In this document: in pieces, positions 13,445 to 19,966 of the stretch
Layout: each line of letters starts with the position of its first letter
Numbering within the stretch: the first letter of the stretch is position 1
From: Anaerolineales bacterium
GTDB taxonomy: Bacteria; Chloroflexota; Anaerolineae; UBA7937
DNA length: 19,966 bases
Assembly (NCBI GenBank): GCA_030593425.1
Contig: JAUVHF010000009.1
Coordinates: 1-19,966, forward strand
Reading direction: 5' to 3'
Notes under the pieces: model-generated
Seen by the model: the letters and a program-made list of their open reading frames with translations, nothing else
Told to the model about the DNA's origin: nothing
Databases searched by the model: none
Program-made: the position numbers and the translations under genes

Positions 13445-16135
13445 TTATCTCTTGACCAGGGAGACGAAGTCAACGGCCAGGGCCAAGGTTCGCTCGTCGG
13501 GGTTCTTTCCCACATGGAGGTAGGAGTTCCCTTCGCCTGTGGCCTCGAGAGCCGTCCCCGGGGCGGCTCCCTTCACCCCGATGATGGCGTGAGACAGGTA
13601 TTCTGTCCCCCGCAGATCGATCTCACTTCCCAAGGAGGCGAGGGCTTTCACCGCTTCCTCGGTGAGGCTCCGAGTTCCGCCTTCCTTGAGGGCCGCAACG
13701 ACGATGTAACTCTCTGGGATGGCAGCGATGAAGTCGGCCAGGGCTTGGGATTCAGACTCGCTATCCCAGGTGTCGAAGCCCGCCTTGTCGATGACCTTTC
13801 CCCCTTGGGGGTCGATGACCGCCAGGTTGTAGCCCCGGCGGTGGAGGGAAGCATCCTCCCCTCCTACGGTGATGTAGGCGAACTCCTGGCTGCTATTAAC
13901 GTCTATCTCCACCGGGGAGGTCACCCCCGTCTCCCCTACGGCGAAGTCGCCAGGGAAGACATCGCGAGGGGAGGCGAGGTAGGCGAAATCCAGGGCCACT
14001 TGGTTGAGCCCGGCATGGAGGAAACCCACCGGCACCTGAAGTGTGAGTTCGGTCCAGCCAGGGTTCGCCTCCTGAGAGGGGAGAGAATGACCGTTGACCC
14101 GTACGGTAACCCTCTGCGGGGGCGAGCCGGGGTAGGAGAAAGCCTTGGCCCGGATATGCATGGTATAGTCCCCACTTTCGCGGAGGGGTGCGAAGAAGCG
14201 GGCCCCCTTTTGGGTGGCCCAGTTGGCGGTAGAGTCGTCCAAGACCTCATCCCAACTCCAACCTTCCCCCTGATATATTCTCGCCTCTAGGGTCCCGAAG
14301 TCGATGGTCAGTTCCCTGGGAGGAGAGGGTTGCTCGACTGCGTAGACGGTGAAGCCATCCTCGTCTAAGACCTTTCTCACCGGGAAGACGCGCTGGACGT
14401 ACTCCTCTAACCGGGGTCTGATATCTATATAGGGCGGGCGGCCAGGAATGCCGGGGTGGAAGATTATATATCGTATGTCGAAGAAGTAGAGGAGGTCTGG
14501 AGCCAAGGCCCGGTCGCGTTCCAGTTGCTCCGGCGTTACCTCTCCATAGAGTTCCAGATCGGCGATGGAACCGAATATGCGCTGGAAGTAATCGAACTTG
14601 AAAGGAGGGTTACGGGATATGTTTCCCCCCAACATCCGCTTCTTATGCACCGATTGATAATATTGGATCTGGGTTCTCTCCGCACCGAGGACGCCGAAAC
14701 TGTTCCGCCAGCCTAGGGGGAATTGCAGGATGGCAAAATCTCCCGGCTCGGCCGCCAAAGTGTAGTAGAAGTCAGGTACCCGGGCATCGGTGAGGGGTAA
14801 AGGAAGGGCCAGATGCTCGAAGGAGAGGAGGATCCATAGGAGAGCCGTCCCTGCCAGGAGCAGGCTTCTTCGCTTCATCCGCCTCAAGATACCGTAGGCG
14901 GCGAAGCCCACCAGCACCGCCAGAGCCAGCATCAGGACCACGCTGAAGCGGTTGGGGACCCGGTTGGCCTTAACTATGGGGATGTAGTGAAGGATGATAA
15001 AAGGTAGGGGCACGTTCGCTAGGAGGCCGTCCAGGTCGAAGGTGGAGCGGCCGTTGATATGCAAAAGGGGCCCCAGGCAAAGGAGGGCGAAAGTTGCGGC
15101 GCTCACCACCCAGGCCTTAAGTTCGGGCCAATATTTGACTGCTGCCGCTATCCCCAAGATGATGGCTACCCAGCCCAGGTAGACGGTGTTCACGTCGATA
15201 AAGCGGGCCGTCCCTTCCCGAACCATAGTCAGCTCTCGGGCCCAATCGCTCCCCAAGAGGGGGTGGAGAGCCGTAGGGGTGGTGAAGCCGAAGAGGTCCA
15301 CTAGGAGGTTCTCCGAGTGGCCCCAGCCCTGGAGGGCATAGTCGGCGCTGAGGAGTTCCCTCACTATCGGGTAGCCTAGGGGAAAGTAGGTGACAACTAC
15401 CACGGCTACCAATAAGGCTAGCCTTTTCATGAGGCGCCCGTTCATCTCCCTTCTAGCGAAGAGAAGGTAGATTACCGTCAAGAAGAGGAGGAAGACACCG
15501 AAGATCATCTCGGAAAGAAGAGCCAGGGTGGCGAATAGTCCGGCCAGGACCGAGTTTCGCAGACCCTGCTCTCGCACGGTCTTCACCATGAAGAGGGCGT
15601 AGAAGGGTATCCACTGGGTGGTTATCATGTCGTAGTGGCCCAGAGCGGCGTAGACGAAACGGTAAGAGCCGAAGGCATAGAGCGCTCCAGCCAAGAAGGC
15701 GGCACAGTGATTGGTCAAGGCTTTGGCCTCTTTTGCCCCCGATCGATGCCTGAGGAGATAGAGGACGAGGAGATAGGTCCCATGCCCCGAAAAGACCAAG
15801 GCGAAGATCAGGGTGAGATTGCTGATGGTGGCCAGGTTCAGAAATGGCTGGAGGGGCAAAGATACGAGCGCGTTGAAGAGGTTGTAGGTATATAGAGCGA
15901 GGCTGATGCCCAGGGGGTAGAAAATGTAGTCGGTGAAGAGGGGGTTGGTGTGGAGATCCAGGAGGGAGTATTTGAACCACCAGATGTTCCAGAGGAAAGT
16001 GTACTCGTCGAAGGCCCAGATATCGGTGCCGGGCACATGAGTAGTGAAATGGGTTATCAGGGGATAGGTGAGGAGAAGAGCTAGGATGGTGTAGAGCCCG
16101 ATGATGACAAGTGTTCTTCGCAAGAGGGAGGACAA
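13445..16135 (-). CDS. GT-C-like multi-pass membrane protein with jelly-roll and FAM3/ILEI-like C-terminal domains
   Basis: Protein of 896 residues. It starts at TTG, supported by AAAGGAGA (16141-16148 on the complementary strand) five bases upstream. Residues 1 to about 450 hold 10-12 helices and a first outer loop with FDEYTFLWNIWWF and TDYIFYPLGISLA, the layout of GT-C glycosyltransferases and PTPS-related membrane proteins. An extracytoplasmic globular stretch follows. Residues about 590-750 look like a galactose-binding-type jelly roll (NWATQKGARFFAPL, RVTVRVNGHSL, TLQVPVGFLHAGLNQVALDF). Residues about 754-857 match the FAM3/ILEI (interleukin-like EMT inducer) domain: RGYNLAVIDPQGG, FDTWDSESESQALADFI, IPESYIVVAALKE, ALASLGSEIDLRG and AIIGVKGA. 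That domain is best known from animal FAM3 proteins and the POMGNT1 stem, where it can bind carbohydrate. Middle gene of the operon; substrate unknown. Confidence 0.78.
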   Translation of the reverse strand: MSSLLRRTLVIIGLYTILALLLTYPLITHFTTHVPGTDIWAFDEYTFLWNIWWFKYSLLDLHTNPLFTDYIFYPLGISLALYTYNLFNALVSLPLQPFLNLATISNLTLIFALVFSGHGTYLLVLYLLRHRSGAKEAKALTNHCAAFLAGALYAFGSYRFVYAALGHYDMITTQWIPFYALFMVKTVREQGLRNSVLAGLFATLALLSEMIFGVFLLFLTVIYLLFARREMNGRLMKRLALLVAVVVVTYFPLGYPIVRELLSADYALQGWGHSENLLVDLFGFTTPTALHPLLGSDWARELTMVREGTARFIDVNTVYLGWVAIILGIAAAVKYWPELKAWVVSAATFALLCLGPLLHINGRSTFDLDGLLANVPLPFIILHYIPIVKANRVPNRFSVVLMLALAVLVGFAAYGILRRMKRRSLLLAGTALLWILLSFEHLALPLPLTDARVPDFYYTLAAEPGDFAILQFPLGWRNSFGVLGAERTQIQYYQSVHKKRMLGGNISRNPPFKFDYFQRIFGSIADLELYGEVTPEQLERDRALAPDLLYFFDIRYIIFHPGIPGRPPYIDIRPRLEEYVQRVFPVRKVLDEDGFTVYAVEQPSPPRELTIDFGTLEARIYQGEGWSWDEVLDDSTANWATQKGARFFAPLRESGDYTMHIRAKAFSYPGSPPQRVTVRVNGHSLPSQEANPGWTELTLQVPVGFLHAGLNQVALDFAYLASPRDVFPGDFAVGETGVTSPVEIDVNSSQEFAYITVGGEDASLHRRGYNLAVIDPQGGKVIDKAGFDTWDSESESQALADFIAAIPESYIVVAALKEGGTRSLTEEAVKALASLGSEIDLRGTEYLSHAIIGVKGAAPGTALEATGEGNSYLHVGKNPDERTLALAVDFVSLVKR

Positions 16136-16168
16136 TCTTCTCTCCTTTCGGTGATTATTGCATAATAC

Positions 16169-18403
16169 CTACTCTACGACAACTTCGATAGAGCCTAAGC
16201 CTAGGCTGTCCCGGCCATCGGCTAGCGTGAGGCGCTGGTCAGTTTCTAGAAGATAGAAGCCTATCACTATCTCGTATTGACCGAGGGGGATATCGCGAGG
16301 CAAAAGCAGGGCCTGCTTGTCATCTACCTCTTCACCGGGCTGCCAACGGGAGGTGAGTTTGGGACTATCCTGCTGAGCCCAAAGCCTCCCCTCTTGGTCT
16401 ACCAGGTGCAGGAAGAGGTGATAGTCCACGGATAAAGTGGCCATAGCCTTCCAACGAAGGTTCACCGCCAGGACATCGCCGGGCTTCACCTGCTCTGTTA
16501 TCCCATACCCCTCCAAGGCTATCCTCTCTCCAAAGACCGCCTCTTCTGCCCTTTCCGCCAAAGGCTGGGAGGGGAAGAAGTAGAGGGCTAACCTTTCCTC
16601 GCCAAAGGGTTCATCGAAGGCTCGGTAGCCCTTCTCTGAAAGCCAAACGTCTAAGCCATCGTTCAACCCCCCGGGGATGAGCCAGAGACGACGATACCGA
16701 GCGGTCAAGGTTTGGAGAAGTTCTTCTCTCTCCGGCGGAAGGGGTGGCCCCCCCTCGAAGAGCCCGTAGAGGGGGAGGCTTCCTTTGTAGTGGTTTTGGA
16801 GGAGAGATGTCTCTGAAGGAGAGTTCAAGATTAGGGCATCATTTGGCTGTGAATAACTGGTTATGAATTCGACCATCTGCGCGAGATCTCGGTGCCCATC
16901 TTGCTTATAGCGAGCCAGGGTGAAACCGGTGACACCCAGGATAAGCAAAGTCATGGCCATCAGAGGCCAGACGGCGTACGGCCGAGCGGCCTTCGTATAG
17001 TACGTTAAGGCCAGGGCTGAGATCAGCGCCACAGACAAGAGAAGGGCTAAGGCCAGCCAATCTACGTGCGGGTTCATCCAGGCGAAATCGAGGTACTCGG
17101 TTCGTAGGAGGGAGAGTTGACCCAGGAGAGGTGAGTAGCGGGGTTCGAAAAAGGTAGCTAGGGCGAAACGAGGCAAACCGGCTTGAAGCATCTCCCGTTC
17201 AAGCATCTCCTGAAAGTGACGAAAGTGGACGCTGAGGGCCAAGATCTGTATGGCTATGGTTATCGCCGATAGCGAGGCGAATAACAAGGCGAAGGCTGCC
17301 CTTATCGCCGATAGCAAAGCGGAGGCCGCTTCCGCTCTGCCGCGCAACCCTTCGACCAGGGGAGCGAGGGGAATCACCAAGAAGGGGATGATGGGCACTA
17401 GGAAGCGAGGCCCCCAGGCGAACCCCCCGTGCCACATGAACCATTTGGAATAGAGGAGGATATAGATGGTGACTAGGGAGAGTGAGAATGCCCCTTCGAT
17501 ACGGTGCCGCCCCAGAAAGATGGGGAAAGCAGGCAGAATTAGCAGAAAGATGGGGCAATAAAGGAATAGGCCTCTTCCAGGGCTGATAAGGAGCCCCGCT
17601 AACCCGGTGAGAAGGGGTGTTCGGAAAGACTCTTGGGGTAGATAGCCGGTGGTTAAGGGGTTCCCGAAGCGGAGATGGTTGTAGCCACCGAGGAGTAGGC
17701 CCCACAGGATCAGGGGTAATAAGAAGGCTGCCACGAAGGAGATGAGACGGCGATAGGAGACTCTATCTGAGAGAGAATAGGCTAAGAGAAGGAGCAGGAA
17801 GAGAGGGGCGATGGCTGCAGTAGCCAGCCGGGTGGCGATAGCCAGACCCAAATAGGTTCCAGCCAGGGCTAGATCGCCAGTGGCTTGGGTCTCCCTGAAG
17901 CGGAGGAGGAGATAGGCGGTGGCTAGGAGGGCTAGGCCAGTGAGAGGCTCGCTGAAGAAGTATTTGGAGTAGGGCCAAGCCATGGTCCCCAAACCGAAGA
18001 GGAGGGTCACCACTAGACCGACCTCCCAAGAGTGGCCTAGGCGCTGGAGATAGAGGAACACCAGTAGCCCGGTAAGAGCGGTGACGGCGACATTAAGGAG
18101 AAGCGTTGTTTGCACGAACCCCCAGAAGGGTACGATCAGGCCCAGCCAGGCCAGAGGTAGAGCCGCAAGGGAAGTTCCGATCCCCTTACGGGAATAGAGT
18201 TCTCTACCTCGTCCGAAAGTGCCCTGTTGGAGTCCCATCCAGAGGATCTGATTGGTGTCGTAGTCGCCCCGTTTCACCAGGCTTTCCGTCACCGACAGCA
18301 TAGAGAGTCCATCGCTGGAGTGGATATCCCCGCTGTAGGTTAGAAGATATATCGCTAGGAGAAAAAGCGACAGAGCCAGGGCTACACCCTTTTCTCTCTT
18401 CAT
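16169..18403 (-). CDS. GT-C family membrane glycosyltransferase with C-terminal beta-sandwich module
   Basis: Integral-membrane protein of 744 residues. The frame is open from 18439, but the start at ATG 18403 (MKREKGVALALSLFLL) fits the promoter immediately upstream. A first helix is followed by an outer loop with SSDGLSMLSVTESLVKRGD and ELYSRKGIGTSLAALPLAWLG, typical of GT39/GT87-like GT-C enzymes that take sugar from polyprenyl phosphate. About twelve helices continue to near residue 510. A periplasmic-type stretch follows (SYSQPNDALILNS, YRRLWLIPGG). Residues 624-744 are a beta-sandwich module (GYGITEQVKPGDVL, LRWKA, YHLFLHLVDQEG, WAQQDS, LGQYEIVIGFYLLETDQRL), homologous in pattern to the two in the last gene of this operon. 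First gene of the operon and divergent from the response regulator gene. Acceptor and sugar cannot be named. Confidence 0.8.
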   Translation of the reverse strand: MKREKGVALALSLFLLAIYLLTYSGDIHSSDGLSMLSVTESLVKRGDYDTNQILWMGLQQGTFGRGRELYSRKGIGTSLAALPLAWLGLIVPFWGFVQTTLLLNVAVTALTGLLVFLYLQRLGHSWEVGLVVTLLFGLGTMAWPYSKYFFSEPLTGLALLATAYLLLRFRETQATGDLALAGTYLGLAIATRLATAAIAPLFLLLLLAYSLSDRVSYRRLISFVAAFLLPLILWGLLLGGYNHLRFGNPLTTGYLPQESFRTPLLTGLAGLLISPGRGLFLYCPIFLLILPAFPIFLGRHRIEGAFSLSLVTIYILLYSKWFMWHGGFAWGPRFLVPIIPFLVIPLAPLVEGLRGRAEAASALLSAIRAAFALLFASLSAITIAIQILALSVHFRHFQEMLEREMLQAGLPRFALATFFEPRYSPLLGQLSLLRTEYLDFAWMNPHVDWLALALLLSVALISALALTYYTKAARPYAVWPLMAMTLLILGVTGFTLARYKQDGHRDLAQMVEFITSYSQPNDALILNSPSETSLLQNHYKGSLPLYGLFEGGPPLPPEREELLQTLTARYRRLWLIPGGLNDGLDVWLSEKGYRAFDEPFGEERLALYFFPSQPLAERAEEAVFGERIALEGYGITEQVKPGDVLAVNLRWKAMATLSVDYHLFLHLVDQEGRLWAQQDSPKLTSRWQPGEEVDDKQALLLPRDIPLGQYEIVIGFYLLETDQRLTLADGRDSLGLGSIEVVVE

Positions 18404-18410
18404 AGGAAAG

Positions 18411-18439
18411 ATGCTATCATACTCCCTGGGTTCCCGCAA
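18411..18439 (-). promoter_or_regulatory. Candidate leaderless promoter of the glycosyltransferase operon
   Basis: On the minus strand TTGCGG (18434-18439), a 17-base spacer, then TAGCAT (18411-18416, 4 of 6). Seven bases separate the -10 box from the ATG at 18403, so transcription should begin at or beside the A of the start codon. TATGAT, overlapping one step upstream, is an alternative -10 box. Confidence 0.45.
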
Positions 18440-18473
18440 TGAGAGGGTGCGTAGTGAAGGGTTCCTATTGCGG
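18434..18473. repeat. Inverted repeat CCGCAAT...ATTGCGG spanning the divergent promoters
   Basis: CCGCAAT (18434-18440) and ATTGCGG (18467-18473) are exact inverted copies 33 bases apart, each covering one -35 box. GGGTTCC also occurs twice in direct orientation (18428-18434 and 18459-18465), 31 bases apart. These spacings are close to three DNA turns, so a regulator could contact both on the same face. Confidence 0.5.
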
Positions 18474-18496
18474 TGGAGAAGAGTCCGTGCTATGAT
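18468..18496 (+). promoter_or_regulatory. Promoter of the response regulator gene
   Basis: TTGCGG (18468-18473), a 17-base spacer, then TATGAT (18491-18496, 5 of 6) preceded by TG at 18488-18489 (extended -10). Transcription should start near 18503, leaving a leader of about 42 bases with TAAGGAGG (18524-18531) and AAGAGG (18533-18538) as ribosome binding candidates before the ATG at 18545. Confidence 0.6.
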
Positions 18497-18544
18497 AAGT
18501 TCAGTCTCACTAACCGGGACCCGTAAGGAGGCAAGAGGTAGTCG

Positions 18545-19309
18545 ATGAGGATTCTAGTGGTAGATGATGACCAATACATCCTGGACCTCTTGACCTACCT
18601 TCTCACCCGGGAAGGACATAGCGTGGTCACGGCCCACGATGGGCAGCAGGCCTTGGCTTACTTTCGGGTGGAGAAGGCTGATCTTGTGATCTCAGAGGTT
18701 GATCTACCCAAACTGGGGGGTTATGAGTTGTGCGAGATGGTCAAAGAAAGCGGCCCTGTGCTCTTCATCTTCTTGAGCGAGAGAGCTAGTGAAGAAGATA
18801 TCCTCAAGGGGTTTGAGGTGGGGGCAGATGATTATATCGCTAAGCCTTTCAGCCCCCGCATCCTCATGGCCCGGGTGGAGGCAGTGGCCAGGAGAATCGC
18901 TGCTCCTGTGGAGGAGATCTCCCGGGGGAGGTTAGAGGTAGGGGAGTTAGCCTTGGATGCTAGCCGGTTGGAGGTTAGGGGGCCACGGGGCAGCGTGCGC
19001 CTGTCGCCTACGGAGTTTGAGATCTTGCATACCCTGGCCAGCAACAAAGGGGTAGTAGTGGCCGAGGAGAGGCTGGGAGAGTTGGTCTGGGGGCCTGAGG
19101 GACGAGGGAAGGCCGGGTTGGTAAAGAGTCACATCGATCAGATTCGCCAGAAGATAGAACCTGATCCTAACGTCCCTCGGTATCTGCTCACCGTGCCCGG
19201 CGTGGGGTATGCTATAGCCCCTCTCCGTCCCATCTCTAGCGAGCCTTCCGACCAGGAACTGGGGAGGGGACTGTCCGTTCTTGGATCTTCGGATACCGGT
19301 TCATCATAG
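18545..19309 (+). CDS. OmpR/PhoB-family response regulator with Glu at the phosphoacceptor position
   Basis: Two-domain DNA-binding regulator of 254 residues. The receiver domain (1-115) has the acidic pocket (D7, D8, D9 in LVVDDDQ), S78 in FLSER and K100 in AKPFSP. Where family members read DLVISDVMMPGMDG, this one reads DLVISEVDLPKLGG, so the phosphoacceptor Asp (position 51) is Glu. In other response regulators this exchange often mimics phosphorylation. From about residue 128 a winged-helix Trans_reg_C domain follows (LSPTEFEILHTLASNKGVVV, SHIDQIRQKIEPDP, RYLLTVPGVGYAI). No histidine kinase gene adjoins it; the next gene, 7 bases on, is a GAF-GGDEF protein. It may act without phosphorylation and control its own promoter and the divergent glycosyltransferase operon. 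That target is inferred only from position and promoter symmetry. Confidence 0.9.
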   Translation: MRILVVDDDQYILDLLTYLLTREGHSVVTAHDGQQALAYFRVEKADLVISEVDLPKLGGYELCEMVKESGPVLFIFLSERASEEDILKGFEVGADDYIAKPFSPRILMARVEAVARRIAAPVEEISRGRLEVGELALDASRLEVRGPRGSVRLSPTEFEILHTLASNKGVVVAEERLGELVWGPEGRGKAGLVKSHIDQIRQKIEPDPNVPRYLLTVPGVGYAIAPLRPISSEPSDQELGRGLSVLGSSDTGSS

Positions 19310-19316
19310 GTCAGCC

Positions 19317-19966
19317 ATGGGAGAAGAGTTGAGGGGAAGGGAAGAGATGAGGGAAGGAGGCCTGGATCTCCTGGGTTCAGCGCTTCTGGCTGCCAAGGAG
19401 GCGTTGCGAGGCCGGCGTCTCTCCTACATGGCCCTGAGCGGGGACGCCTTGGTGCTCGAAAGGGCTTTCGGGCTGCCTGAGGGGATTGCTCTGGGCAAGA
19501 GGGTGCCTCTAGGAGAGGGGGTTGCCGGTTGGGTGGCTCGGATGAAGAAGCCTCTTTTGGTGAAGGATTTCGAGCGAGAGGTTCGCTTCATCGATCCGAG
19601 GTCTGGCTATCAGACCGATTCTTTTATGAGCGTTCCCGTTTTCTTGGGGAAGCGGGTGATCGGGGTGGTAAACGTAGCCGACCGAGCCGATGGTCGACCT
19701 TTCGATGAGTCAGATCTAGAGGCGCTTCTTACCATGGCGGAGCACATGGCTCTCTGTGTGGAGAGTCAGAAGTTGAGGGACGACGTGGCTCGTCTGGCGG
19801 CCACCGATCCCCTCACCGGGGTTTGGAACCGCCGTCACTTCGAGCGGCGGTTGGAGGAAGAGTTGGCTAGGGCTGAGCGGAGCGAGGCTCCTTTATCCCT
19901 TCTCATGATCGATGTAGATGATTTCAAGGCTTTCAACGACACCCATGGGCATACGGTTGGCGATGC
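19317..19966 (+). CDS. GAF-GGDEF protein, probable diguanylate cyclase (cut by window end)
   Basis: The frame starts at ATG 19317 and runs off the right edge; 216 codons are visible. A second in-frame ATG at 19347, behind AGGGGAAGG, is an equally good start. Residues about 15-150 are a GAF sensor domain (LSYMALSGDALVL, GLPEGIALGKRVPLGEGVAGWVA, SFMSVPVFLGKRVIGVVNVAD, DLEALLTMAEHMALCVES). A short linker leads into the start of a GGDEF domain (DPLTGVWNRRHFERRLEEEL, LLMIDVDDFKAFNDTHGH, GDA). The GGDEF signature itself lies beyond the window, so activity cannot be judged. Such proteins make cyclic di-GMP in response to a small ligand or redox signal at the GAF domain. It is cotranscribed with the regulator, 7 bases apart, which suggests that both act in one signalling pathway. 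Confidence 0.88.
   Translation, partial: MGEELRGREEMREGGLDLLGSALLAAKEALRGRRLSYMALSGDALVLERAFGLPEGIALGKRVPLGEGVAGWVARMKKPLLVKDFEREVRFIDPRSGYQTDSFMSVPVFLGKRVIGVVNVADRADGRPFDESDLEALLTMAEHMALCVESQKLRDDVARLAATDPLTGVWNRRHFERRLEEELARAERSEAPLSLLMIDVDDFKAFNDTHGHTVGD

Noticed and set aside
13444..13515. 24-codon upstream extension of the DUF2723 gene
   Set aside because: It overlaps the end of the upstream gene in another frame and adds a tryptophan/proline-rich tail before the natural MPKK start; the one-base gap to the upstream stop fits operon coupling.
13514..14290. 258-residue plus-strand open frame
   Set aside because: It is antisense to the jelly-roll/ILEI part of the membrane protein, has arginine/glycine/proline-rich shadow composition, no domain and no ribosome binding site; other antisense frames in the window were rejected on the same grounds.
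1..19966. CRISPR array, tRNA/rRNA genes, insertion sequences, phage or toxin-antitoxin genes
   Set aside because: No regularly spaced repeats, cloverleaf-like stretches, transposase or integrase motifs, or terminal inverted repeats were seen on either strand.

Overview
The window reads as chromosomal DNA from a free-living bacterium with moderately high G+C. Gene content points to Chloroflexota (Anaerolineae-like): a LysM-fused sugar-binding protein, a glutaredoxin/DUF2085 membrane fusion, a giant DHH-CBS-tRNA nucleotidyltransferase, and large GT-C membrane proteins with C-terminal beta-sandwich modules. Several genes have a near-consensus -10 box only 7-9 bases before the start codon (leaderless expression). 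This assignment is an inference from gene families; no rRNA or tRNA gene is present to test it.

Layout. (1) 92-3515, plus strand: a carbohydrate ABC importer, made of a LysM-tethered binding protein and two permeases of the AglE/AglF/AglG (alpha-glucoside) type. A strong hairpin follows the binding-protein gene, and there is no ATPase gene. (2) 3710-4331: a decayed chimera in which the first 22 codons of a probable 5-formyltetrahydrofolate cyclo-ligase run into the C-terminal half of a Gfo/Idh/MocA dehydrogenase, which is itself frameshifted in a T6 run; a terminator follows. (3) 4389-5806, plus strand: a GNAT acetyltransferase that seems to start on ATA, a possible 23-residue peptide, and a glutaredoxin-DUF2085 membrane protein. 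(4) 5817-9660, minus strand: two separately promoted genes, the DHH-CBS-tRNA nucleotidyltransferase and an orphan 2-oxoacid:ferredoxin oxidoreductase alpha subunit. (5) 9724-11130, plus strand: a membrane-anchored TPR protein, divergent from the oxidoreductase. (6) 11134-18403, minus strand: a compact three-gene operon of large integral-membrane GT-C-type proteins. One has a DUF2723 (O-mannosyltransferase-like) core, one ends in a FAM3/ILEI-like domain, and two share a repeated C-terminal beta-sandwich module. (7) 18545 to the right edge, plus strand: an OmpR/PhoB-type regulator whose phosphoacceptor Asp is Glu, followed by a GAF-GGDEF protein cut by the window end.

The most interesting unit is 11134-19966. 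A putative surface glycosylation operon is transcribed divergently from a phosphomimetic-looking regulator and a probable diguanylate cyclase. The two back-to-back promoters share mirror-image TTGCGG -35 boxes, so the regulator could control both itself and the operon. Known domain families are combined here in an arrangement whose function cannot be read from the sequence alone. No CRISPR array, insertion sequence, phage gene or RNA gene was seen, and no gene-free stretch exceeds 300 bases. The longest, 3516-3709, holds only the probable promoter and ribosome binding site of the chimeric pseudogene.
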